A stretch of DNA of 64,000 nucleotides from Temnopleurus reevesii (taxonomy: Eukaryota; Echinodermata; Echinoidea; Temnopleuroida; Temnopleuridae), in contig BQKZ01000067.1 in the NCBI GenBank assembly GCA_036244855.1, positions 32,424-96,423 of the forward strand, read 5' to 3'. This document shows positions 11,937-23,923 of this stretch, in pieces. The position numbers were made by a program, and so were the translations under genes. Position 1 is the first letter of the stretch, and each line of letters opens with the position of its first letter. The notes under the pieces were generated by a model, which had not been told where the DNA came from, did not search any database, and worked only from the letters and a program-made list of their open reading frames with translations.

Positions 11937-11939
11937 GTC
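11664..11939. mobile_element. TIR (MITE-like) element, family B copy 1
   Basis: The left end TTAAAGCCCAAGTACAGTTTTGG mirrors the right end, which reads TACCAAAACTATACTTTAA. The complement of the right end begins TTAAAGTATAGTTTTGGTA. The element is about 276 bp and non-coding. The interior contains 'gatttaacggtcaaattcaa'. A diverged relative with a more complete right terminus (ending 'acttggactttaaa') lies at about 57515-57664. Confidence 0.65.
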
Positions 11940-13077
11940 ACACATTCTTAATCTAAACGTATACATCATTATTTTGGATAAATGGCTCTGCAGATATTCA
12001 TCTACTTTGTGAGCTGCAATGAAAATACCACCATCATGCAGTTTTTCAATAGCGAATTAATCTATAGCCTACCGTTAAAGGCGAACCCACCACTTCAAGT
12101 ATCGTGCTGTCAGTGGATGAAGCATATCATATGAACAAACTTTGACCAAAATCAGATTATCCTTTGAAAAGTTATGAATTTTCAAAGTTGCAATAACAGA
12201 GTGCTCCCTGCCACTGATCTGCTGATGGGTATCCGTGAGGATGGCAATTTTGACGAAATCTGTGACGTCATTTGGGAAAATTTCCTATTCATTATTGTAT
12301 AGCATCTACCAGTCATCAGTAATGAAAATTTAATTAAAGCAAATTAGTTTGTTCATTTGGTGTTTTTTAATACAGTTTCCAATTTTCCACGATCAATCTT
12401 GATTGGAAAATGGACCAATGCGTCATTTAACATGTCCTACAATAGGCATTTTTTATGAATTTGATTTTCTTGCCGAACTAATTTGAGCTCTCAACAAGAC
12501 GAAATTACGACAAAAATTCTGCTCTGAGTGTACTTAACCAGCGGGAGAAATGGTTTTAACAAAAAAAGACATTACTGCCGATATCTTTTTGGTTTTGCAA
12601 TCGGCAAGGGGCACGCCACGGGTTGCTACTCGGTTTTTCGGCGTGAAAGTTCAGCTAATTGGACCAATTTGAGATGAGTAAGCTGCTTTAGCTTTTTGAA
12701 GAGGAGTTGAAACGTTTTCATGTGTTGATGGGAATATAATCTGAAGACTCAATGACATCTTTGCCATCGTCTGCTCAGCGTTCATGTACATATAAATATG
12801 GAGCTTGACAGACGTTGGAGGCGTTCAGATGGTACCCGAGATACATCGTCTTTAGTGTTAGCTAAGCGTCTTTCCTCAGTAGTTCACCGTTCACAGATTT
12901 TTAGAGTATAGGGGTAGGCCAGGCGCTAGTCGAACGAATTCAACGCTCAAACATGGAAGCATCAGCCAAAAATCTTCTCTGTATATTCCTGTGTGTAAGT
13001 CACACACGCTAGGCAAACGTGTGATATAAGTTTCAATCCAAAGATCTTATTGGTTCAATTACACCTTTGCGTTGAAA
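11940..13077. other. Unassigned intergenic DNA
   Basis: AT-rich non-coding sequence with no recognised gene or repeat. Confidence 0.4.
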
Positions 13078-13531
13078 TCTATCTATNNNNNNNNNNNNNN
13101 NNNNNNNNNNNNNNNNNNNNNNNNNNNNNNNNNNNNNNNNNNNNNNNNNNNNNNNNNNNNNNNNNNNNNNNNNNNNNNNNNNNNNNNNNNNNNNNNNNNN
13201 NNNNNNNNNNNNNNNNNNNNNNNNNNNNNNNNNNNNNNNNNNNNNNNNNNNNNNNNNNNNNNNNNNNNNNNNNNNNNNNNNNNNNNNNNNNNNNNNNNNN
13301 NNNNNNNNNNNNNNNNNNNNNNNNNNNNNNNNNNNNNNNNNNNNNNNNNNNNNNNNNNNNNNNNNNNNNNNNNNNNNNNNNNNNNNNNNNNNNNNNNNNN
13401 NNNNNNNNNNNNNNNNNNNNNNNNNNNNNNNNNNNNNNNNNNNNNNNNNNNNNNNNNNNNNNNNNNNNNNNNNNNNNNNNNNNNNNNNNNNNNNNNNNNN
13501 NNNNNNNNNNNNNNNNNNNNNNNNNNNNNNN

Positions 13532-13570
<39 letters not shown>
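13078..13570. repeat. (TCTA)n microsatellite spanning an N gap
   Basis: TCTA repeats border both sides of the gap. 13087-13531 are N. The gap was evidently caused by the tetranucleotide array, so its true length is uncertain. Open frames reported through the Ns are not genes. Confidence 0.95.
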
Positions 13571-14264
13571 GGCCATAAACGTAAACGTGTGATTGAACCT
13601 TGAGAAGGGAAGTAAGATTATGTAGTGTGTAGTGCACGGCTCGTAAGAGCAGCAATCTAATCTAGAGTCTGGGGAGAAACGTGATTAAGAAAAACGCCCC
13701 AGAAGTTGACACAAAGATGCGATAAAGCAAAAAATAGACTAAATGAGAGCATCTCGGGTGTAACTTTAATCATATCACGCGTACGACAATCAGCGGCACC
13801 CTGAGCCCCCAGAAACCCGACACTTTGTACCCCCTTCAACATGAGGGTAGATCTCGCTCGTAATTAAAATGGATTAATACTCCGATATAGTCGGACCGAT
13901 TATGCGCACCTTTTGCCCGTGTAGGTGTACTAATGCAACTCGGGAGACTCGGGGGAATACCATCATCGATCGCTTTGTGATGTGGTGTTTATGAAATTAA
14001 TAATTTGGCTAGACCATTCAAGGAATATTCATAATACTGTTTTTCACGAAAATTTCCCTCGATGATTACAGCAACAACGTAGGGCTGCTGAAAAGGCTGC
14101 TGAATTGTGACATCGTTATTTTTTTTGTTAAACAGATTCATTTTGCCATATAAGGTTATGATACTGTAACTCAAATCAAACTGATATCATATCAATCACC
14201 ATTATCATTGCGGGTAATAGTACCATTCAGGCACCCCGTTCTTTGGAAAAAGCGAGGGCTACCA

Positions 14265-14285
14265 CCGTGGGGGGGGGGGGGGGGA
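14265..14285. repeat. G homopolymer
   Basis: A run of about 16 G directly after 'accaccgt'. It is low-complexity sequence. Confidence 0.9.
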
Positions 14286-14384
14286 TGTGTATTAACATTT
14301 TTGTTTGCACACTCCCATGTGCTTCCACGTATTATCTGAAAAATGTGTGGTGTGTGCGGGTGGGGGTGGGGGTGGGGCTGAAGC

Positions 14385-14873
14385 ACAACCACAACTGCCC
14401 CCAACAGCAGCATTCCCCACTACCATCAACACTATCACCACTACCATGACTACAACTACAAGCGCTATCATCACTAGCATCATCGATACCACTTCCATGA
14501 TCATAAGTTGGCACCACCACCATTAGTAGTACTACCACTGTCAGCATCACCACCACCAGAACCACCGACACCACAACCATCAGCATCACCACCACCACTA
14601 CCACCACCACCACACCCATCAGCATCAGCATCACCGCCACCACAATCAAGGGCATTAACAATTAAGGCATCATTACCACCATCATTATTTATCAACATCA
14701 TCATCACGACCACCACCACCAAGAGCATGAGCTATTACCACCATCATCATCAACATCATCATCATCACCACCACCACCACCACCACCACCACCACCACCA
14801 CTATGAGCATGAGCTATTAAAGGATCATTACCACCATCATCATCAACATCATCATCACCACCACCACCACTGA
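14385..14873. repeat. (CAC/CAT)n trinucleotide-rich block
   Basis: Almost 500 bases of CAC, CAT and CAA triplets with interruptions. They are purest at 14755-14802 and 14830-14872. The segment 'agcatgagctattaccacca' is repeated within it. His/Thr/Pro-rich frames in all phases are shadows of the repeat, with no conserved domain. Confidence 0.9.
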
Positions 14874-15405
14874 CAGTGACCGACCGGTCATTAAAGCTAT
14901 TTTTGGGCGGGACCGAAAAGTGACCGACCACTAATACTATGCGCTTTAAAAAAAAAAAGAGAAGATACTGAACCGACAAATTCTTTGAACAGGACGAAAA
15001 AAAGTATTGTATTGAGATCAATTTTGATGGTTCAAAATGTATCATTCTCTATGTTTAAATATTTCAATATTTTTAATAAAAATTATCTAAAATCAAATTA
15101 AAACCCTGCAGCATGACTCAAACAAGAAATTGTGTCCTTTTTCAGCTTTCCTCCAAATGCATTTTGGATTGAGGTTCTTTATAATAACACAATAGGGTAC
15201 GTTACTATAGCAACGCGTGAATATTTTGGATTTGAATAGAAATACCTTTATTGAACGAAAGCTCTCTTCACATTGCAAATATGTGTTTGAGAATCACATA
15301 TTGACTTTACATCGTTATGATCTCCTATGTGTTTACTCCTTTTATGCATTGTTCTCATTATAGTCCACGTCAAATTTTCAATGAACACTTTTCTACCCTC
15401 CAACT

Positions 15406-15640
15406 ATGGTAAATAGTAAGAGTAACTTGGGACCCTGCCGGCCTTGGGCGCCCAAATCCACACAATGCGCATGTTGGCCTGTCGCCGCGTGCGCCGAATT
15501 CCAAACGGCCCCGCTCCGCGCCGGGACACGCGCCGCGGTCGCTCTCCTGTGGCTAGCCGAACGCACGAACCCGCGTTCAAAACTCGGCGTAGCCCCGATC
15601 GTGCTTCCGTGCCATATGGCGTACCTTTGGTCGAACAGAC
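15406..15640. other. GC-rich island, no assigned gene
   Basis: About 15430-15610 is strikingly GC- and CpG-rich ('cgcgccgggacacgcgccgc') compared with its surroundings. Overlapping frames are open (for example 15406-15720) but show no family motif. It might be a fragment of a neighbouring gene, a CpG island or a GC-rich repeat. I cannot assign it. Confidence 0.3.
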
Positions 15641-15827
15641 ATATTCAGGGATATTTTTTCATGATTTTCTTCTTCCCATCATGTCTCCTAAATTTGTGCT
15701 TCTTTTCTCTCACGAATTAAAGAGACAGATGCAGTGGCCGATGGGTTTTACAGTTGAGGAAAGAAGAATAACAATGGACATTCATGGGATGTTGGAGATG
15801 CATCCCTACAGATAGAGAGGCTATTTA

Positions 15828-15962
15828 TGAAGGTAGATAGATAGATGTACAGTAGGATAAAAACAAGAAAGATAGACAAATAGATGGAGAGATAGATGAA
15901 CTGATATGCGATAGATACGGTAGATAGAGTGAAATAGTAAGAAAGGAAGAGAGATAGAGAGA

Positions 15963-16026
<64 letters not shown>

Positions 16027-16038
16027 GAGAGAGAGAAG
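15828..16038. repeat. GATA-type and (GA)n compound microsatellite
   Basis: An irregular GATA/GACA stretch (15828-15925) passes into a GA array (15950-16038). The array joins directly to the second copy of the duplicated segment. Confidence 0.9.
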
Positions 16039-16491
16039 GGAGAGAGAGGTAAGAACTAGTTAGTGTGCCCAAAGAATATGTTAGTCGCGTGGCACTTGAC
16101 ACTTTTAAAACACAAAACTCTTTGTAGAACCCTTTGTTGGCTCCATGTTTATGCAGTCCCGCAGTGTGCCTCTGTTATCCCAACTAATGGTGTCATTCTT
16201 TCGCTTTCAGCCCTAGTTTGTATTCCCCGTTAAAGCCCAAGTACAGTTTTGGTAACAGCGAATATTTTTATCGCCAGATTTTGTCTTCAAATCTATATGA
16301 AATGAAATATAGTATCATAAACATATTGCACAAAAGATAGTGCGAAAAATGATTTAACGGTCAAATTCAAATTTTCAAAAGAATCGGTTCGTAAAAAAAT
16401 GTGCTTTGGTCTCAAATTGTGTATAAGAATTTACATGTCATGATAAACATCCCCAAAATTCACATTTCTTCAACTTTACCAAAACTATACT
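16035..16491. repeat. Long direct duplication, copy 2 (ends at single N)
   Basis: By eye this matches 11469-11936 without a difference and includes a second copy of the family B TIR element (16230 onward). It stops at the single N at 16492, exactly where the first copy would continue 'taaaggatcc'. Unrelated sequence follows. The pattern suggests a contig-end overlap or misjoin, not a genomic event. Confidence 0.9.
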
Positions 16492-16852
16492 TNTTCAAGA
16501 ACATGTTGCCTAAATCAAACATGTACATAACACTTTCAACGGTATGCACTAGTATACAACCACCATAAAAGAAAATGTTTGCTCTGCAACCGGTGTATAA
16601 TGTTCGTTTAGGTCGAAATGAGCAATTGTCTTTTAACAGCGCATTCTCTTAGAACTTCCACATAACACCCCTGTCCTCAGAATTCTTATCAGAAGTACAT
16701 TTGCTAATTTTCTTTTACATCAAACGTCACTTTTTCTGAATTTGTGATCAATTACATGCGCGCACCCAGACTATGACAACCCTAAGTCGACCGAATCCTG
16801 GTGCCCCCTCCGCGACCACTTGACAGGCAAAACAAGAAAATAGATACATTAA

Positions 16853-16876
16853 TAAAAAAAAAAAAAAAAAAAAAAA
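16853..16876. repeat. Poly-A tract
   Basis: A run of about 24 A just upstream of the foldback candidate at 16905. Confidence 0.9.
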
Positions 16877-16904
16877 GGGCGCTAGCACAAATTTTGCACC
16901 CAAA

Positions 16905-17465
16905 GGGACACTTGCATGCATGAGTTTTGGCCACGATTTTGTCGCGACAATCCGTGCCATTTTGGTGCACGAACTGGGAGGCTTCAAAACTGTTCACGAC
17001 TAATTCACGCATTATTAACGCATAGTTCACGATTAGTTCAAGCATAGTTCTCGAATGCATGCCCATCGATGTCCACATTGACACGAACTAGCACGATGAG
17101 TTAGCGCATAGTTTACGCCCTTCCCCCATTGGCATGAAGGGTTTGCGCAATACGGACGGTGTCGTGATCCTGCTGTGTCTTCGGGATAACAGCGACACTA
17201 GGTATGGATGCCTGGGTGCTATTTCTGGTAGTTCGTGACATTCGTGGCATGGCGCACACTGCCATCCACAGGCAAGCATCTTCCCGCATCGTTCCGATGA
17301 GTTCACGAACAGTTTGCACATTTAAAAATTCTCATCCCGATGTGGCATGCAGTCGCAACGTGCTTACGCATATTTCACGCAACTTTACGATTAGTTTGCG
17401 CACTGGCACGAATCGAGTCGTGCCAATGCGTGCCACAAAATCATGCAAGTGTCAGTCTTGCATGA
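16905..17465. mobile_element. Candidate foldback element rich in CACGA/ACGCA motifs
   Basis: The left end 'gggacacttgcatgcatga' mirrors the right end 'tcatgcaagtgtcagtcttg': GACACTTGCATG against CATGCAAGTGTC. Between them are many degenerate short units of the type 'TTCACGAnTAGTTC', 'ACGCATAGTTCACG' and 'GGCACGAA', which repeat in both orientations. The composition differs sharply from the flanks. No transposase frame was found. This is inferred to be a non-autonomous foldback or MITE-type repeat. Confidence 0.5.
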
Positions 17466-17556
17466 CTTAAAAAGTGAACAGGTAAGATTTTACAAGTCTC
17501 TTTAATGACAGTTAGAGTAGGGTATTTCTAATTTCTCATTTTCTCCATTTTTTCCT

Positions 17557-17760
17557 TCTCCTTCTTCTTCTTCTTCTTCTTCTTCTCCTTCTTCATCTTC
17601 TTCATCTTCTTCTTCTTTTGCTTCTTTTCCTCTCGTCCCCCTCCTCCTTTTTTCTTCTTCTTCCTCTTCCCCCACCTGCTCTTCTTCTCCTTCTTCTTCT
17701 TTTTATCCTTCTTTTAAACCCCTCCTTTTTTCTTCTTATTCTTCCTCTTCATCCAGATCA
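17557..17760. repeat. Polypyrimidine (CTT)n tract
   Basis: About 200 bases of nearly pure C/T on the plus strand. This is the opposite strand bias to 10740-10916. Ser/Leu/Phe-rich frames here are artefacts. Confidence 0.95.
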
Positions 17761-18433
17761 CACATCCTCTCTTTTTCTAAGCATTCACAATGTCTCTATA
17801 AATCCCTGCACACACATCAAACTCGAATAGCAAAACAGTTACAGGAGAGACCAAAGAGTGTGAGAGGTGTGAATTTGTCTTTGGCGCTTTTCACCACTGT
17901 TCATTGGTGTATATACGACGAAAACTTTCCCCTATCTTTGCCTTTCATGGTGCAGTCACATATTTGCATTAATAGCATGCCCGGCGTAAATGTCAACTAA
18001 AATACGCTCAAAGAGTGCAGAAATGTGCGGGAAAGAAGACTGGCTGTCGCCAACGTATTCGTGCGTCACGTGCAAGCCGAATGAATTAAACGTCATCCAA
18101 ACGTCTGTCTCGCTAGACTTGATGCACTCTTAGAAAGAACGGTGTGAATTACTATTACTTTTTATATATATATTTGAAACGGTTCCGGGCGTGCTTACGA
18201 ACTTTTTAATGATTTCTTTGAGGACTGAGTTTGAGAATCAAAAAAGGTGTCAAAGACGCTGATAAAGGGAATAATTTCAGAAACTTTTACTCAACCTTTA
18301 GGCCCCAAATATACGGACAGAGCTAAACACTTCATAACCCCTTTTTTCTATGCGTTCACACGCTGGAAGCGCGCTTGATCGGAAACGGAAATGTGGGACT
18401 GAACCTTAAGTTGAACCAACGTCTGGGACCTGG

Positions 18434-18572
18434 AACTCGTAATATCCCCTGGTCCATTCATAGAGAGCGATCAAACACAGACAGACTGGCGTTCTTGACT
18501 AAACATCGCAATTTGGTGTGACTTTTCGGAGCAGAGGGAGAATAAAAAACATGACAGTCGAGGTAGGGTCAG

Positions 18573-18616
<44 letters not shown>

Positions 18617-18654
18617 GGGGGAAAGGAAATAATGGACTCCTGGAGACAAAATAA
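18434..18654. repeat. Local duplication, copy 1
   Basis: The sequence from 'actcgtaatatcccctgg' to 'ctggagacaaaataa' includes a poly-A run of about 36 bases. It repeats immediately after the single N at 18655. The two copies differ at several positions after 'gacttttcgg', consistent with two haplotypes. Confidence 0.9.
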
Positions 18655-18655
18655 N

Positions 18656-18874
18656 ACTCGTAATATCCCCTGGTCCATTCATAGAGAGCGATCAAACACA
18701 GACAGACTGGCGTTCTTGACTAAACATCGCAATTTGGTGTGACTTTTCGGTGCAGAGGGAGACTGAAAAACACTACAGTCGAGTTCGGGTCAGAGCAAAA
18801 AAAAAAAAAAAAAAAAAAGATAGATAAAAAAAAAATCGGGGGAAAGGAAATAATGGACTCCTGGAGACAAAATA
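18656..18874. repeat. Local duplication, copy 2
   Basis: This is the second copy of 18434-18654. It has a shorter A run interrupted by 'gatagat', several substitutions, and then continues into unique sequence 'ttagtgaaggtgtcacc'. It is probably an allelic overlap left by assembly. Confidence 0.9.
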
Positions 18875-18964
18875 AATTAGTGAAGGTGTCACCATGGTAT
18901 AAAATGTATACGTTGCTTTAACCAATTGACAACTTGAAGCGGACAATTCCTACACTAAGTCTAT

Positions 18965-19275
18965 GGCCCGTATTGCGATAGCGAGGTTTAAGTTAACCCT
19001 GGTTTAAATATGTGGTTAAGTATGGGAAGCCAAAAGAGGCTTGAATCTATAACAGTCGATGTTCAATTTACCAACACATTTGGCACTCATAGTATTCAAA
19101 ACTGTCTCGAAATAAAAACTTCAATAGTTTTCTACATTATTAAAGAATGGGGAAAGAGAGCAGTTATCATAAAAATTATACATTGTGAATAAAGTTTTGG
19201 CACTTTTGGCTTCCCATACTTAAACCACAGATTTAGACCAGGGTTAACTTAAACCTCACTATCGGAATACGGGCC
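18965..19275. mobile_element. Long-TIR MITE (family C)
   Basis: The first ~72 bases (18965 on) and the last ~73 bases (to 19275) are inverted repeats of each other with only a few mismatches. Both begin GGCCCGTATT and run through 'gaggtttaagttaaccctgg' to 'aagtatgggaagccaaaag'. The ~165-bp core is AT-rich and has no transposase. The trinucleotide TAT flanks both ends and may be the target-site duplication. The 311-bp size and long TIRs are typical of a non-autonomous DNA transposon. Confidence 0.9.
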
Positions 19276-19368
19276 TATATGTAAAGTACAAAATCCAGAG
19301 GTCAAAGAGTTAAATATATTGAATACTGAAATAATCGAGTAATAACTCATTACATTTTCAAGCGATTA

Positions 19369-19566
19369 AAAAGTGATATATGCCCATTGTGATAGAGGAC
19401 AAATTTTGATTATTCTTTTAAATCAGGTTAGATAGATTATCAATAATATTTAATCTATCAATATTAGAAAAAAGTGATATATGCCCATTGGGATAGAGGA
19501 CGAATTTTGATTAGTCTTATAAATCAGGTTAGATATAGATTATCAATAATTTTTAATCCATCAAGC
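19369..19566. repeat. Two-copy tandem repeat, about 101 bp
   Basis: Both copies contain 'aagtgatatatgcccattg', 'gatagaggac', 'attttgatta' and 'aaatcaggttagata'. Copy 2 begins near 19470. The divergence is a few percent. Confidence 0.9.
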
Positions 19567-19569
19567 TTT

Positions 19570-22500
19570 TGACTAAAAGTAAAACCTTATTCCAATTCTG
19601 ATTAAAAATTCAATCTAAATGGATTAAAAATCACTTATAATAATTCTAACTTGATTTAGAATTGTTAAACTCGTTCACGATTAATCATTCTTAATCATGA
19701 AGACCACTAAATTTTAGTTATGAGCCATGCTGGATAAATATCAAAATATATAAATACACTACGGAAAAAGTTAAGAATCTCTATTAATTGTTGAGATTTA
19801 TTTTTTAACGAGGTGTCATATTTCTAGAAAAATAGGTGTCGTCCAACGCGTTAAACATATTAATATATAATAATTGTAACCATTTTCACACAAAAATAAT
19901 TACTTCTGTCGCATAATGCTTCTCGTTCCACTAAGATAATGTTAATAAAGAAATAAAATTAATTTTTGTGTCACATGGGCAAAAAGGAAAAAGATGAATC
20001 GATGAAAGCAAAATAGAAATCCGTGTAAGCGAAAGCAAATCATAGTGAGAACGAACATAAGAATATTATTCACACTTTATAAGTTCAAGTTTTATTATCT
20101 GTTTAAGCGCAGATGAATGCATTGCACTCAACATGTACTAATTTTCTGACAAATGTGCGCATTTTTAATTTCATGGTATAAGAGTTTACTGTATGCAATT
20201 TGAACATTTAATGAAAACGTTACTTGCTAATTTCAAAAGCTGTACTCAGAGAAATATCATTAAAACTTTTTCAGAACTGTGTGTTTGTTCGCCTAAAACT
20301 CTACATCATATTTTGTCCGGCTGAACCAACCTTTTCTAATGTTGCAAAAAAATGCCAGAGATTAGCCGTTATAATAGCAAATTTTTACACAAAAATATGT
20401 ATTGACTCCTTACTCAAACCTCAGTATTGAACTCAATGGCGACATTTCAATCATATTATTCATTTACACGGTAGTGTATGCTTAGCACTTATCACAAATT
20501 TCATGTGTAGAGAAGGGTGATCTCACACCAATGTTTTATAGTATGCGATGCAAACATCTCACAGACACCTTAATCCAATCCCACGGGGATATGTTGCTAT
20601 ATTGTTTAATTCCTTGCTAAAATCCACTTAAGAAATTCCATAAACATTTGACATGTTGCCATACACATTGCAATATAATATTGGTCAGGAATTAAAACAA
20701 TATGGTTAACAATTAGGGAGGTGATTATCTAATTGTTCTGGTAGCTCCTTAATTCGCTTCATAAACAGAAATAATTGCGGGATTAATTCTGACATGAATT
20801 GTCTTCATGTCAATGGCCAAGTTCACTGCCCCTGTGAAAATCAAACATTACATTATGCGATTAGAAGGGTTAATCTGATAGTCACACTTGAGGTTGCTGC
20901 TCACATTTTCACATTGGAATTGTCTATTTTAAAACCCTCCACAAAAATGTATAACTATATTTTAAGGGCAGATCACAAATAACAAAAATTAATCGTCGGA
21001 ACCAGCTAACCCTAATGCCCGCCTAATGGTGAAAAGTAATGTCCATATGTTTGCAAGGGGTATGGTAAGGGGTTCCTCCTCTGCGCCAGGTCCCTCATCT
21101 GCGCCTCATTGACATACGCGATGTAACTCGCGCGCTCGGTGAAATCAAGACTTTTTCCTGAAAATCTCCAACCGCGTGTAAAGTGAATGGGACGCAGAGA
21201 AGGGACCCAAATATTTTGAACGGCAAAAATGAGAGGGGTGTATATTTCATCTAAAATGACATTGTTCCTGGTCAGATTTTGCTGAGATATTTCTCACACA
21301 TAATCTTCAGGATATTTGTGAAAATATACGATAAAAATTGTATTGGATATTCATTGACTTCAAGCTTTTTTCAAGCTGAAAGTTTAGGCGCGCAGACGTG
21401 GGACCTCCCATCATACATTTACATCTTAAGAATAGTTGAAACAAAGTATTATAAAAATTAATGGCTAAATACTGCGCAACTCAGAAATTTTGCTAAAAAT
21501 CATCAGCTTCCGAGTATAGAGTAAACAGAATGAAACAGAGTTCAAATTGATTTTTTATAAACTTGATAATGATAACTACTACTACTACTATTACTATTTC
21601 TACTACTTCTACTACTACAATTCCTATTCTACAATCTTATCATTATCACGTTTTTGTCATTAGCATTATTTACGTATAGGATTCATGTATAAAATTGATT
21701 TATTTTTGTCACTTTACGCTTTGCAAAATATGTTATCCAAGTGGTTCCTGCATGTAAAGTTAAAGAAAGTTTTCCAAGATTGTTTTTACCCCCAAATTTC
21801 ATGAGTAACTGTATAGATTGATAAACAAATCATTCGAGTTTTGTATATACAAGTGGATTCTTAAATCAAAGTGTTTAAAGTTTCTAAGAATATGAACCAT
21901 TTTAATTGAACACATTCATGGAGGCGAGAAGGCAGATTATTTACACAAACAAAGACAGAAAGTGTAAGAAATAAGAACACACTTGAAGACATAAAAATAA
22001 AAGAAAAATACACTGGGTAGGTAAATAAATGAGATGAACAATTGAATAAAGACCTCATTACCTTTGTAAAACCACAAAATGCATGACCTCAGGGCAAACG
22101 TGTGGCCAACATTGAGGTGTTGCGAATAAATAAACAGAAAGGACAATTGAAACAGGACCTACCTCATTTAAAGGGGTAAGATAAATAAATCTAAAAACAT
22201 CGAAAAAAAACCTATTCAAGAAACAACCGATTTAAGATCACATATAAATTGAATTCCTCGAAGTTTTTGATGTATAGGAAAGATAATAATAGTACACTTA
22301 AAAGTGGATCTGCAAGATTGTAGTTATTACCCAATTTGTTTTCAAAGTATTGTTTACTTTGAAGTTTTCTTTGAAAAAGAAATCGGTTTACACGTAAAAT
22401 TTGAGCATTACAAGTCAATCAAAATGAGTAGTATGTAGCATAGTATCTTTAAAAAGAAAATATTAATGGAATATTTTGATAGCACACAGGTTTACTAATA

Positions 22501-23380
22501 TATTCACATTTTAGCCAGTTTCTTGCCCACGACCGTAGTAACGTGGTATTCCTTAGACCATGTAGACCGGTTAATCATAATCGGAGTATACTTGGAATCC
22601 AGTTTGCGTGTATCATTAGTTGCGATGTCGGGTCCCAGAGAGGGCATGCTCCTAAAAGTTTTATACCATTTAGTTTTCCTACTTATTTGGATCACTCAAT
22701 CATTATACAAATTTCATGCTGGGTAGTGCTGGGTAGAAAATACCCAAACTAGCATAGAAATATAAACACTTGAAAAATTATAAACTAAAATTGAAATTGA
22801 AATATGACGAGTCTATTTTTCTTCTTCATTTTCATCTTTTCTTCGGCATGTAGCTTGCGAATGATGCAGAACAGCAAGTCAAGTCAGAAAAGTTTAGATC
22901 CTTTCCCCCTTCCTATCATTTTGGAAGCTTTACAGAAAACGTGAAAACAACTGTAATTGTTTACAAATTTAAGAGCAAGCGGGGTTTTCAAGGAGAGTTT
23001 AAACTTTTTTGGTATTCTAAAGTTTTTATTGACTTGCTAGCTCTTCAGCCTCTTCAAGAGGATACCAATGATTTACTTCCTATACAATTCGGTAATTACT
23101 ATTCTTAACCTTCTTTCAGGAATCAATCGAACTCCGCCTCCTCGTTCGACCCAGCTTTTTATTCCTTTGTAATGACCATAAAATGGTATTTCTTTAAGCC
23201 CTCGATATACTTGTGTAACCTTAAAAACGCGGCCGAGGTAGATTTATCTAGCGGATTTACGGACCAAGTTCAGATCAAGCCTTTTCAAGATGTTCGGCGG
23301 GGCGAGAAATGAACGAACAATGGGACGTAATAGACTTTTGAAGGCTTAACGGAATGGGATTGTAACTGTTATTTTTTTCA
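19570..23380. other. Unassigned intergenic DNA
   Basis: Very AT-rich sequence with no recognised gene. A short (CTA)n run sits near 21575-21615. Short open frames are scattered and without motifs. Confidence 0.4.
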
Positions 23381-23384
23381 GCCT

Positions 23385-23923
23385 GGACCATGTTTTCACG
23401 AGAGGGGTTTCCTCGTTTTTTAAGTTTTTCATCTGCTTCCCAGGGTGATTGGCTAGAGCTTATAAGGCATTCACACCAACACACTGATTCCATCCTGCTC
23501 CCCAACTGAATGATCATGAATTTTAGATATGAACTGAACATTAATTTTCTGTGACTTTGCACAATTAAGATAAAACAAATTAACCTGCTAACATATGATT
23601 TTAAACGGAATAAGAGCGTATATTGCAATTTTGATGATGCAGTTTTAGAGCCGGATGGTAACAGTCTGCTATAGTGTGACTGTCCTATCAACACACCGTT
23701 ATTAGGGATGATTTTGTCGAACAATATCGCCCTTGTTTTCACGAGGTGGCGGGAGCCAAATTATATTGTTACATGAAAAAAAAGAAGTCCCGACATAGCG
23801 CCAATTCAACGGGAAGCCTATAGAACAATGTGTTGATTTTATAGAAGGACATGTTTCAATGGATTGTAGCTCATTTCCATGATTTCGTGTAACAATACCC
23901 TCTGGCTTCGTGAAAACACGGAC
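23385..23923. mobile_element. Possible TIR element, about 540 bp
   Basis: The left phrase 'gaccatgttttcacgag' and the right phrase 'cttcgtgaaaacacggac' are near-complements of each other. An internal 'cttgttttcacgaggtgg' at about 23732 repeats the motif. The 155-codon minus-strand frame inside (23275-23742) has no recognised domain. This is a decayed non-autonomous element at best. Confidence 0.35.

Noticed and set aside
13050..13592. Open frames of about 170-180 codons
   Set aside because: They run through the N gap and the TCTA microsatellite, so they are artefacts.
14243..15045. His/Pro/Val/Gly-rich frames on both strands
   Set aside because: They are products of the CAC/CAT trinucleotide repeat and are open in several phases at once.
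15406..15815. GC-rich overlapping frames of 104 and 123 codons
   Set aside because: Two overlapping phases are equally open and neither shows a family motif. High GC alone explains the lack of stops.
23275..23742. 155-codon minus-strand frame
   Set aside because: No recognisable motif or splice context. It overlaps a probable TIR element.
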